Assembly: GCA_027600665.1 (NCBI GenBank)
Contig: JADGJL010000254.1
Span: 1-28,816 of the forward strand
Length of the DNA: 28,816 bases
Direction: 5' to 3'
Origin: Irineochytrium annulatum
Taxonomy: Eukaryota > Chytridiomycota > Chytridiomycetes > Chytridiales > Chytridiaceae
Part shown: one piece after another, positions 20,156 through 28,816 of the stretch
Numbering within the stretch: the stretch's first letter is position 1
How the letters are laid out: each line of letters starts with the position of its first letter
The notes under the pieces: generated by a model
What the model was told of the DNA's origin: nothing
The model's input: only the letters and a program-made list of their open reading frames with translations
Databases searched by the model: none
Program-made: the position numbers and the translations under genes

Positions 20156-22275
20156 ATGGACACTGCTCCCGATCAGTCGCAGACCGCCAAAGCAACGCCG
20201 GTCGACCCGATTCTCCTCCTCGACCCCAGCGAGCTCCCGTCCTTGCCTCGGCGGATTGACATCAAAGATCTCGAACGTCTCAAGGAGCGTGTCGCGGACG
20301 CCGCGGCCCCGAAGCAAACGTCGCATCCCAGCGCAGCCAGCGGGAACAACTACACACTCATCTCCGGCACGCCGTCCGCCGTCGGGAGCATGTCCGCCGT
20401 CGGGAGCACGTCCGCCAGCCCCGTGCCCGCCATGAGGCGGCTGCAACAGATCGTGAACGACAGCAGTGCGGCGTCCGCGCGGTCGTCGACGCAGTCACTG
20501 GAGAGCTCCGCGGGAAGCGTCGCGACGGAGAGCTCGGTGGCGGGGTCGGGGGTATGGGATGACGCGTGGGATGAAAGCTGGGCGAATGAGGATGGCGACG
20601 ACGAGGAGGAGGAGGAGGAGGACGAGGAGGAGGAAATGGACGGCGAGGACATGGATTCCCTGACGATGGGGCTGCAGACGTTGCGTGTTAGCAGCGGAGA
20701 CGCGTCTGGGGCGGCGTTGGTGAACGGGAAATCGCCTAGACCGAGAAGAGGCGTGCGGCCGTTGACATTTCCGATAGAGATCATCCTGCTTATCAACGAC
20801 TATTTGGATTCCCAGCATCGCCAGCAGTTGTGGATGAGGGTGTGTCGGAAAACGCTGTTTGCGATCGCGCCTTTGATTTGGAAGGCGCCAAAGGTGACCA
20901 CTCCGTATCACCTGGCCAAGCTGGTCCGCACTCTGCATCAGACGAGAGTCTATCAGTCCCTGCGGTTCTTCCGTTTTGTCGAGCGTCTAGACTTCGGCAG
21001 CCTCGCAATATCGGATGACGATCTTTACGATCTAATACGTCGATGCCGAAATTTAAAGTCTCTGACAGTTCGGACGAGAACAATATCCAGCACGCCTCTT
21101 ACTCAGATTCCAACCTGCGCATTGAATCTGACCGATTTGAGTCTGGCCGGTTGCGAAAAGGTGGAGATGAGTTTTTTCGTGGATAGGCTGGTCAGCGTCA
21201 CGGCAGCAGATCCCGCTGAGGTATGGCACCCGCTTAAACAGCCGTGAAGTCTTAATTTACCTGTTTTCTTTAGTCTGAATTCGTATCCCCGCTTCCATCA
21301 ATAATACCTCCGACGCCAACCTATCCCGCACTGCCAATCAACACTGGTCCCCTTAGCATAACTTCCCTGAATCTCTCCCGCACGCGTTTGACGAATAACG
21401 ATGTCAGGCGCCTCTTGACCCGCTTCACGGATCTCTCCAACTTCCGTATGAGCGCCTGCAAAAACATCACGGACGAGACTCTCCTGCATGTCGCGCAGCT
21501 CGGGCGGTCCCTCAAGGCGCTTTCGGTCGCCGAGTGCGCCGTCACTGATCAGGGGTGTGGCCACCTCGTCAATGAGGGCTCCGTGGCCGTGGACAGCTTG
21601 TGTGAGTTGGAGCTCTCAAAGACCTGGATTGGGCGTCGCGGCGTGGAGTGGGTATTGAGGGGTATGAAGGCGCTGACGTCCTTTACGGCAACGAGTTGCT
21701 CGTTGCTGGATGGGCGGGGCGCGGCCGCCGGCTCTGCTCCGAGACTCGCATATACGCCGAGCGAGGCCATGCTGCCAAATATATTGGAAGAAGGGGGTGC
21801 GCGGCGGTTAATAGCGTTGCAGATTGCAGGGCAGGAGGTGAACGCCGAGGCATTGATCGACCTATTGAAGAAGTCGACGGCGATCGAACGGCTGGGTGTT
21901 TGCGGGACGATCATCACCCAGGGGTTTTTGCAGTTTGTATCCGATCGTGACAAGTTGATGGTGAGTTGCCTTGATTTGGCTTCATGTCTAATCTGCTAGA
22001 CTCTTGACATCAGCGAATGCGAACTGCGAAGTGGTGGCCTGTCGATGCCGCCTCCTTTGGTGGTGGCTTCAGTAACTTTAGAGACGCTTGTTGCGAGAAG
22101 AAGCCTGTCAATAACGGAGGAGTCTCTTCTACTTACTGCAAGACGCTGTCCAAAGCTTGCTACCATTGATGCCCGACGATGTGTAAAGCTTGGGGACGAA
22201 TTTTGCGAACGGTTTTGCCCGAGGGAGACGGGTCTGTTCGCACGGGAAGACGTAAACAATCTTCGAACACATTGA
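20156..22275 (+). CDS. F-box / leucine-rich-repeat protein, 675 aa
   Basis: Exons: 20156-21220, 21274-21960, 22000-22275. The first 200 residues are disordered and include a Trp/Asp cluster (WDDAWDESW) followed by a poly-Asp/Glu tract. An F-box-like helix bundle at about residues 200-245 (LTFPIEIILLINDYLDSQHR, then WKAP) precedes degenerate cysteine-type leucine-rich repeats: SLTVRTRTIS, LTDLSLAGCEKV, ITSLNLSRTRLTNNDV, NFRMSACKNITDETL, ALSVAECAVTDQGC, LDISECELRSGG, KLATIDARRCVKLGDEF. Such proteins are usually substrate receptors of SCF ubiquitin ligases (as in Grr1, AMN1, FBXL types); substrate and ortholog cannot be named. The 39-nt intron at 21961-21999 is very short, but removing it restores LDISEC in frame with the repeats. 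An AATAAA 94 bases after the stop lies in the spacer before the converging 184-aa gene. Confidence 0.82.
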
Positions 22276-22287
22276 AACTCAAAATAT

Positions 22288-22293
22288 TTTATT
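22288..22293 (-). terminator. Poly(A) signal of the 184-aa gene
   Basis: TTTATT on the plus strand reads AATAAA on the minus strand, 108 bases beyond the stop of the 184-residue protein gene and only 13 bases from the stop codon of the opposing F-box gene. Confidence 0.5.
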
Positions 22294-22368
22294 CTGATTG
22301 TAATGAGATTGCTGCACTTTAAAGATACTGTCGTCTAGATGTTCAAACACATTGCACAAAGTACACAC

Positions 22369-22374
22369 AATAAA
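22369..22374 (+). terminator. Poly(A) signal AATAAA of the F-box gene
   Basis: A canonical hexamer lies 94 bases after the F-box gene stop and 27 bases before the stop codon of the opposing 184-aa gene. Confidence 0.55.
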
Positions 22375-22400
22375 AGATTTTCGTTCAGGCAGCACATCAT

Positions 22401-23105
22401 CTACTTATCAACTATCAAGGCGTTTGAGATGATGTTATAGCGTCCATTCTCCGAGTTCATCTTGTCTATCGACACTCGGCCTGCGCTCCGACCCGGCTGG
22501 AACACGCCAGTAGGCGCCCTCACCATTTCCTTGCCTTAGAAGTACAATTTAAGGATGAATTTTGCCGTACTAGCGTGTTCGTACCTGTCAAGATATCATA
22601 GTGCTTCCCAATGTCATCAGCCGGCGGCTTCTTCATCCGGTACTGGAACCACTGCCGTCGGAACTGCTCCTCGTCCGAGAGGCGGTTGAGCTGGCCCTTT
22701 CCTGCCGTCGGAACCTCGAGGCTCGACACCCTTATGACCTTGTAGTTGTGTTCCTTAAAACTCTCCCTGTAGCAGCTCTTCGTGTCGAACTTGTCCTCCA
22801 CGTGACCCCACCATCTGCGCCTAGCGTTAACGTGGATATGAACGTGAAGACGTATATTGTCGGGGGTTACTCACTCGCCGCCTTTCCCCGCTTTGCCCTT
22901 GTTCTTCACGTACTCCCCTCGTTCGGCTTCCCGGGACGCCTTCACATCGTGCGGCATGAAGGAAGACTGGAACGTGGACGCGAGCTTCCCGTCTTTCGCC
23001 AAACAGCTCTGTAAACAAAGTTGTCAGTACACGCGCGTGTTGTGCAACCCCGACCTCGCGCGTTCTTCGGCTCCTTAGCGTGATCTTCGTCGTGACGTCT
23101 GGCAT
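22401..23105 (-). CDS. Small conserved-looking protein, 184 aa, possible ciliary protein
   Basis: Minus-strand exons: 23105-23055, 23008-22875, 22820-22585, 22534-22401. All junctions are GT...AG and the spliced frame closes at TAG 22401-22403. I do not recognise the family. The protein is soluble and basic, with no signal peptide, membrane span or low-complexity tract. It contains RRWWGHVEDKFDTKSCYRES, then EEQFRRQWFQYRMKKPPADD, and two similar short motifs, YDILTG (136-141) and YNIISN (173-178), the second near the C-terminus. Aromatic-rich small proteins with Y-[DN]-I-[LI]-[TS]-[GN] motifs recall small axonemal or microtubule-inner proteins, and two other flagellar genes lie in this window; this is inference only. 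It converges with the F-box gene (125 bp between stops) and diverges from the polysaccharide lyase gene. The first exon (17 codons) is the least certain part. Confidence 0.75.
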
Positions 23106-23646
23106 CGTGAATCGTCAATGAGGCCTTCGAATTGTGAGTATGGAGACGCGCGCCTGAGAGCGTGGATCGACGCGTTTCGTAGCGAAATCGTGACAATGGA
23201 TGTGCCACGCGAGAGATCGATGCAGATTTACGCACGGTGCGTAATGCAATCATCCGAAGAGGCCGCTCCGCTACGAAGACTTTGATATACCGATGCCTTC
23301 TTCGGAGCGGAGGCTACCGCACAGGATAAGAGCATCTCGCTGTTTTGTGCATGTCGTCAAATATTAATTTGCGCCACAAGCAAGTGGAAATGGACCTACC
23401 ATAATACATTTTCGCGGTGGCTACGTCGCCAATGTGTCGTCCTTAGTTGCAAGTAATAATCACAACGATACTGTCTATGCTCTCACCCACGGCCCGTGGG
23501 TTGTTGGGGCCCTTAAGGCGAGACATGGCCGAGACAAGTCTCATTGTTCACAATGTGAAAGCTCAGACGCGCACGATCGCGGACTCGGCCCCAGCGACAT
23601 CTTCACTGTTGCATAACGCGCCGCCACCAAGCGCTCACCACTCACC
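23106..23646. other. Divergent promoter region, 184-aa gene / polysaccharide lyase
   Basis: This 541-base spacer lies between divergent start codons. Open frames at 23434-23616 and 23447-23650 show no family features. GTCAAATATT at 23357 shares seven bases with the motif in the flagellar promoters. No TATA box or RNA gene is convincing. Confidence 0.45.
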
Positions 23647-24832
23647 ATGAAGTATCTGTTCCTGCTCGCACTCGCGTCCATAGGCACTGCGAGTGCGGCG
23701 ACGTGTAAAGGTTCGTTTTCCTGTCCTTCGCAACCGTTAAAACCGTGTCCTGACGCGTCTAAACGCCAGGCGACTGTGGGGCCGGGTGCGCGACCCTTTG
23801 CGACGCGCTCGACGTGTGCTCGTCCGACAGCGACTGCATCACGAATTCCTGCACCAACCACCAATGCGATCCCATCATCAACGGCGTTGTCGTGCTGCCG
23901 CAGATGCTGAAGGTCGTTGGCAGTGGGAACGCGACGAGCAGCGGGAACGGCTCAAACGGCGGCTCGGGCGGCAATGACGCGCAAAACCTCGCGACAACCA
24001 TCGCCCCGGCGTGGGTCGCCAACATCGACAACACGTCGTTGGTAAACTGGAAGTGGCAGAAAAACTACGGCATACCGAAAGACCTCTCGGTCGTTAACGA
24101 CCCCAACGGCTCGCAAGGGAAAGTGATGAAGGTCATGTATCCGGCAAAGAGCTTCCATCCCCAATCCGATCCGGTCGGAGGTGTCGGTATCACAGCCTGG
24201 CCGGTTAATCTGTCTAGCGCGATGTCCGTCACTATCGAGTACCAAGTTTGGTTCCCAAAGCAGTTCAACTGGGTGAAGGGTGGGAAGCTACCGGGGCTTT
24301 TCGGGGGGCACGAGGCATGTACTGGAGGAAACCCGGCCGTGGACTGTTTCTCGACGAGGTTTATGTGGCGCACAGACGGAGCCGCGGAAGTTTATCTGTA
24401 TGCAGCACCCCCCCTTTTTTTTTCAGCCTAACTGAAAGTCACACACTCAGGTATGTCGACCAGAAAGTCCAGACCCAGCAGCTTTGTCGCGCGCCGTACC
24501 TCGTGCCCAACACGGTCTGCAACCCGGACTTCGGCATCTCCGTCGACCGCGGGGGGTTCTCATTCTCGAGGGGGGTCTGGAACACCGTGAGACAGGTGGT
24601 GACGCTGAACACGTTCGACTCGGGCCATCGACCCAAACAAGATGGCTCCATTCAGGTTTTCTACGCGGGGGACCAAGTCTTCCTGCTTCCTAACCTCATC
24701 CTGCGAAAAACGAGCGACATCGGCTTCCTCGGTATCGATTTCGAGACGTTCTTCGGCGGCAATGACAAGAGCTTTGCGACGCCGACCGACCAGTACACGT
24801 ACTTCAAGGACATCAAGCTATGGTACCAGTAG
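23647..24832 (+). CDS. Secreted polysaccharide lyase family 14-like enzyme with N-terminal Cys-rich module, 357 aa
   Basis: Exons: 23647-23710, 23770-24397, 24451-24832. A clear signal peptide (MKYLFLLALASIGTASA) is followed by a compact module with eight cysteines ending CSSDSDCITNSCTNHQC, then a Ser/Gly/Asn linker (about residues 75-95). The catalytic part looks like the PL14 jelly-roll: WVANIDNTSLVNWKWQ, EYQVWFPKQFNWVKGGKLPG, LFGGHEACTGG, RFMWRTDGAAEVYLYVDQK, FSRGVWNTVRQVVTLNT, DIGFLGIDFETFFGGND and DQYTYFKDIKLWYQ at the end. PL14 enzymes cleave uronate-rich polymers (alginate, glucuronan) by beta-elimination outside the cell, which suits a fungus living on algae or plant debris; the substrate cannot be told from sequence. 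The acceptor at 24450 was chosen because it restores YLYVDQ. A C/T-rich run (24407-24423) lies in the second intron. Confidence 0.88.
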
Positions 24833-25253
24833 ACAGCTATACCTGTCGAGTTTCTACAAAGAGCAACGCACACTTACGAAGGGGTAATATACAGTTCATT
24901 GACCAGTAATATTGAATATACAACTAAGCGAACCGTCCCTGTTGCGTAACCCATTTCCGCACAGCACATCCAGCATTGAAAAAGACTTTAGCCGGCGAGG
25001 AAACAGGCAAGAAGAGTTAGAAAGCTTTGGAATGGATTGTTGATTAGTAATAATACATCAACACTTCAGATGGTCGGACTTGGACTGAATTAAAAAGACG
25101 CTGAGCAGAAAACCGCATTTGCGACTAAGCGTCGGTCACAAGGGAGGATATCGCAGCATCCGTGTGGCGAATCCAAGGCCATTCTGACGAGGTACGTACA
25201 GCGTTCGCTTGTAGGGGAGATAGGATCCGCACTCTGTGTTGCTTTACCGACAG
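24833..25253. other. Lyase 3' UTR and ZRSR2 promoter region
   Basis: This 421-base spacer lies between plus-strand genes. A possible 5' UTR intron of the next gene runs 25192-25253: GTACGT donor, pyrimidine-containing CTTTACCGACAG acceptor directly before the ATG. The minus-strand open frame at 25125-25574 overlaps the real gene and has no motif. Confidence 0.4.
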
Positions 25254-27248
25254 ATGCCTCCAAATGCTAATACTAAGCGACAGATCGAACAGAGACCTGC
25301 CATGAATCGTAACAGCAACAACAACAACCGACGCCGCCACGAATCGGGCAAGGAGGGTGACGAAAGCGTTTCTGGAATGATCGGCGAGCCGCACCCGAAC
25401 GGCCATGCGCAAGATGTAAGTTTGGATCTTGCCAAAGCCGCTCACGGATGTATGAATGCTGACCGTATGCTCTTCTCTCTTGTAACTTGCAGGCCCGAGA
25501 GCAGTGCTCGTTTTATCAGAAGATTGGCGCTTGCCGGTACGGCGAGCAATGCGGTCGGATGCACACGAAGCCACTCTCGAGCAAAGTCATCGTGATCACT
25601 AATATGCACCAAGACCCGCTTCTGATACCGATTGGTGGTTTGGAGGAGAACAGTGACTCGTTAGATGCCCCTGATGAGGAAGAGCTTCACAAACGCTTTG
25701 TCGAGTTTTTCGAAGACGCACACCCAGAGTTTTGCGCAGTCGGCAAGGTCGTACAGTTCAAGGTATGCAGCGAATTGTGCGGTTGACTTCGTAACGTCCG
25801 TGTTTTGACGCATTTTTAGGTTTGCAGAAACATGGTGCCGCATCTGCGAGGCAACGTCTACGTTCAGTATGAGACAGAAGAAGAAGCGGCGAAGGCTGTG
25901 TCGACTTTTGATGGCCGTTACTTTGGTGGTCGCCGTTTGAGCTGCGAGCTAGTGCCTATCGCATCCTGGAAGACTGCTATCTGTGGTGTTTACGACCGCC
26001 GTCGCTGCCCGAAAGGGGACGCTTGCAATTTCCTCCACGTGTTTAACAATCCAGATGATTTGTATCGGGAGGCAGATTTTGATTGGGAGCCGCAGGAAAA
26101 GCGTGGGCGGAACAATTACGACAACAGCAACGGTTATAATAACAACAATAAGCGTGATGATCACCGTGGATACCGGGACTATAACCGTGACCGTGACGGC
26201 CGTGATAATCGTGATGGCCGCGATAATCGAGATTTTAATGACCGCCCGCGCGACGAAGGCCGCTACGATCGACAGGACCGGCGTTATGGTGGAGGCCGTC
26301 ACTATGACCGCGAGAACGGCGATGATCGGCGTAACGGTGGCGGCTACAATAGGTACCACGATGGCAACCGCGGTGGTAGTGGCCAGGACAGGTTCGCCGT
26401 CGAGCGCCATGACGGATATTACAATAAGCAGGAGGTGCGCGAGAGGCCGAACGTCGAGGAGGATTACAGACGCGGCATGCCGCCGCCGCCGCCCCTTAAG
26501 CCGGTTGAGGATGAGAAGGTCGCTTCTTACAACGTAGAGATAAACAACGGACATCATGTGGAGCAGGCCGGGAGTCTGAGTCGCGGCATGCCGCCGTACC
26601 CGGGCGCTGCTGGTAGCAGCCGCGGGGTCTCACCGCCGGTGAAGAAGGAGAAGGATCGAGAGAGGTCTGAGAGATCTGAGCGGAGTTCGAAGCATAAGAA
26701 GAGCAGTTCACGTCATCGCCGGAGCCGTCGTCACCGCTCACCGTCCCAGTCTGGTTCATCTGAAGACGATTCCGGGTCGAGCGAGGACGAAGAGAGCTCC
26801 GAGGAGTCGAGCGAGGAGGAGCGCAGGCGGCGTCGTCGCCATAAGGATCGGAAGGAGAGGCGTCGTCGCAGCACAAGAAAGCATAAGGTCAAAGAAGAGC
26901 CTGAGCCGGCGGATGAGACGGTGGACGGCGTGAAGGCCGACCCTAAGCCCGCGGTTGAAGGAGCCGTGTCGGATGCAAGCTCGCAAGCGTCCTCGAGGGA
27001 CAGTGAGTCGGGGTCGGATGACGGCTCGGAGAGCGATCGCCGCAGCAGAAGGAAGTCGAAGCGCCGCTCAAAGCACCGCTCGCGCAAGTCGGGTGACGGA
27101 GACCGTCGCAAGAAGGTAAATCGCATTTGAGAGTACCATTACTGACCCTATTTGTCAGAGGAGGCACTCGCATCGCAGTTCTCGCAGGGAGAAGGACAGG
27201 GAGGTTGGCGGATCTGACGAGGAACGTGCTAGCAAACGCCGCCGTTAG
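25254..27248 (+). CDS. ZRSR2: U2AF35-related splicing factor, ZRSR2/URP type, 605 aa
   Basis: Exons: 25254-25415, 25493-25762, 25820-27115, 27159-27248. The core is CCCH finger, U2AF-homology RRM, CCCH finger. Finger 1 is CSFYQKIGACRYGEQCGRMH (C59, C68, C74, H78; spacing 8-5-3). The RRM includes FFEDAHPEFCAVGKVVQFKV and HLRGNVYVQYETEEEAAKAV. Finger 2 is CGVYDRRRCPKGDACNFLHV (C199, C207, C213, H217; spacing 7-5-3). HLRGNVYVQY, W-K-x-AICG and CNFLHVFNNP point to ZRSR2/URP over U2AF1, which has CRQYEMGECTRGGFCNFMH at finger 2. A long tail follows: Arg-Asp/Gly repeats, proline patches, and Ser/Lys/Arg with acidic clusters. ZRSR2 recognises 3' splice sites, chiefly of U12-type introns in animals and plants; U2AF1 does so for ordinary introns. 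All the introns I modelled are ordinary GT-AG. Which introns this protein serves is unresolved. Confidence 0.87.
26161..26340 (+). repeat. Arg-Asp/Gly dipeptide-coding repeat in the ZRSR2 tail
   Basis: Imperfect CGTGAT/CGTGAC/CGCGAT units encode RD, RDG and RDN repeats. On the opposite strand this gives a long Val/Ile/Thr-rich open frame that is an artefact of the repeat. Confidence 0.7.
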
Positions 27249-28092
27249 ATAACGACGTACTCGCAGGCAAATTTGTTTGTGCAGTTGACATTATGGTTGC
27301 TCTCTCTTCATTTAATCTTTTTAGTCGAAGTTTTGCGTTGGTTGCTTGTTGCGATTGTACTTAATGTGAACGTCAAGACGTGGAGGAAAGTGGGAGATAG
27401 CAGATCGATTTGAAGATGTGCAAAGGTACTGACGTTGTTATTGTTAACAAGAAAAAGAATAAGCTTCTGTGCAATTGGGACTTAATATCTGATGGGCAGC
27501 GGCATGTTTTTTCCAGTTTTTCGGTATAATTTCGTGGAAACGAATCTAAAGCCGCCAGAAAGACGCGTAGCTTATTTCGATAAAATTGCAAATTTAGCTG
27601 ATGCGCTCCGCACACAAAGATTCGAACGTCGCACTAAACGCGAGCGATAGATTTTCTGTCTACTCTGTTCCAGCTTTGTTCTTATCCTTGCTAACGCTGA
27701 CCATGTAAGTTGAACATTCTCACTAACGAATTAGCCAGACAAAGCTTGAAGAGGTAGTTGGTCGGATTTGTACAATACCTCGTTCCCATTCGCATGCTTT
27801 TGTTGTTACCGGTTTTGCCCATCGAAAATTTTGAACAAGTACATAGTCGCAAAATCGGACTAAGAAGAGGAACAGCTGATGAAATCTTCAGCGAAGACTG
27901 TCGTCTTATCAAAGGACTCAACTGCAAAGACTTGTTGCAGCTACCCCCCATTGAAATCTCCGTCATTCTCAGAAAGGTGTTTCGGAGTAGTGATAAAGAC
28001 CAACTACGAAGCCGCAGCTCTTCAAAAGTTCATATCAACCAATGCGCGCCAGCTTTCACGGGTCCCCGTCCGACTATAACAGTCGTCTGTCA
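27249..28092. other. Intergenic spacer after ZRSR2, up to the ATG at 28093
   Basis: This stretch of over 800 bases contains the ZRSR2 3' UTR and presumably the promoter of the next gene, whose first in-frame ATG may be at 28042. Open frames at 27373-27615 (minus), 27691-27966 (minus) and 27758-28096 (plus) have ordinary-looking composition but no motif. An upstream exon of the next gene in this region is possible. Confidence 0.4.
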
Positions 28093-28816
28093 ATGAATCG
28101 GTCGTCCCCGGACCGCTTCTTCGACGCCCCGACGACCCCGGCGCCATCGTATTGGGGGCCGACTCCCCGAAACCAGTCCTCCTCGCCCCACCTCACCTCT
28201 CACCACCACCCTGAGACTCCGTATTACGATGCCCACCACGCCAGCTCCCCGCATCGGCACGGAAGCGAATCTCAAGGCAGCGAGCATCAATATATCCCCA
28301 GCTTTCTCACAAACACCCTACGAAAGGATTTAAACGCCAACTCCTATCAGCACCACCGTCCGTCCGCGTTCAACCCGCCGCAGAGCGCCACCACGTCGTT
28401 TGGCCTGAATTCGCCGCGCGTCATCCGCCCGTCCCGCTCGCGCTCGCGTAGCCTCAGCCCGCCGCGCGCATACGCCATGAGTAGCGATGAGTATGGCTAT
28501 GAGAGCGGCGGGGGCAGTCCTGGGTCAAACCACGGGGAGAAGGGTAACGTCGGGCTGGGCATGGAGGACGCGCCGCCCGTAGCGACTCTGGAAGAACTAA
28601 TGCGGGGCATGGGCATGGGGTATGGGAATAGGAGAAGGGGCGTGGGCATGCAAGATGGAAGGGAGGAATGTGATGGAGGCGCCGGCGGGGTGGCCCGTGG
28701 AGAGGGTGGTCTTAGGGAGGGTTTGGCGTCGGAGGCCATGCGGATGGATATGGATGAGACAGCCTACATCAACAGCAACGGCAGTAACGCCCACCCGCAA
28801 TCGACCCCTTCCCCGC
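28042..28816 (+). CDS. Ser/Pro-rich protein, 5' part (3' end outside window), unrecognised
   Basis: The frame is open from a TAA near 27995 to the window edge; the first ATG is 28042 and a second in-frame ATG is at 28093. The protein is disordered: MRASFHGSPSDYNSRLS, then PDRFFDAPTTPAPSYWG, a His-rich patch, HQYIPSFLTNTLRKDL, an SR-like PSRSRSRSLSPPRAY and a Gly/Met-rich stretch with TLEELMRGMGMGYG. Codon use and GC content match the neighbours, supporting a real gene. YIPSFLT and the Ser/Pro-rich context are vaguely like disordered N-termini of nucleoporin Nup35/53-type or RNA-binding proteins, but no folded domain is inside the window, so no function is assigned. Confidence 0.62.
   Translation, partial: MRASFHGSPSDYNSRLSMNRSSPDRFFDAPTTPAPSYWGPTPRNQSSSPHLTSHHHPETPYYDAHHASSPHRHGSESQGSEHQYIPSFLTNTLRKDLNANSYQHHRPSAFNPPQSATTSFGLNSPRVIRPSRSRSRSLSPPRAYAMSSDEYGYESGGGSPGSNHGEKGNVGLGMEDAPPVATLEELMRGMGMGYGNRRRGVGMQDGREECDGGAGGVARGEGGLREGLASEAMRMDMDETAYINSNGSNAHPQSTPSP

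Noticed and set aside
20350..20796. Minus-strand Ser-rich open frame under the F-box gene
   Set aside because: The poly-serine is the antisense of the Asp/Glu tract of the real gene.
25949..26557. 202-codon minus-strand open frame rich in Val, Ile and Thr
   Set aside because: It is the antisense of the Arg-Asp repeats of the ZRSR2 tail; composition and position explain it entirely.
27601..27690. GTTCGAATC on the minus strand as a tRNA B box
   Set aside because: The T-stem has a mismatch, and no matching acceptor strand or A box lies at tRNA distance upstream.
1..28816. Transposons, terminal repeats, CRISPR arrays, rRNA genes, secondary-metabolite cluster
   Set aside because: No transposase or reverse transcriptase motifs, long direct or inverted repeats, regular spacer arrays or rRNA-like stretches were seen; the only biosynthetic gene is crtYB, standing alone.

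Overview
The window is a gene-dense, GC-rich stretch of nuclear DNA from a fungus. It holds 13 protein-coding genes, 11 of them complete, interrupted by about 41 short spliceosomal introns (mostly 43-70 nt, GT...AG). Two lines of evidence point to a zoosporic (flagellated) fungus such as a chytrid or a relative. First, there is a fused lycopene cyclase/phytoene synthase, an architecture restricted to fungi. Second, there are two intact cilium genes that yeasts, moulds and mushrooms have lost: B9D2 (ciliary transition zone) and DNAL4 (axonemal dynein light chain). Species and phylum cannot be fixed from the sequence alone. All gene models were spliced by hand; every one closes in frame.

Layout: 1-1518 (+) 3' part of an RS/RGG-rich nuclear protein; 1829-3917 (+) membrane-anchored class 3 lipase; 5033-4288 (-) B9D2; 5098-6815 (+) TAF7, a TFIID subunit, head-to-head with B9D2 across 64 bp; 7220-9343 (+) carotenoid synthase CrtYB; 15144-9902 (-) plasma-membrane-type Ca2+-ATPase with an animal-like calmodulin-binding tail; a 1.7 kb gene-free gap; 16844-19095 (+) single-pass membrane glycoprotein of unknown function; 20087-19560 (-) DNAL4; 20156-22275 (+) F-box/leucine-rich-repeat protein, head-to-head with DNAL4 across 68 bp; 23105-22401 (-) unknown 184-residue protein, possibly ciliary; 23647-24832 (+) secreted family-14 polysaccharide lyase; 25254-27248 (+) ZRSR2/URP-type splicing factor; 28042-end (+) 5' part of an unrecognised Ser/Pro-rich protein.

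The genes are not one pathway. B9D2, DNAL4 and perhaps the 184-residue protein serve the zoospore flagellum. CrtYB makes the carotenoid precursor from which retinal for a zoospore photoreceptor could come (inference). The Ca2+ pump would reset cytosolic calcium. The lyase and lipase fit feeding on algal or plant matter. TAF7, ZRSR2 and the RS protein are housekeeping transcription and RNA factors. No mobile element, rRNA, convincing tRNA or CRISPR array was seen.
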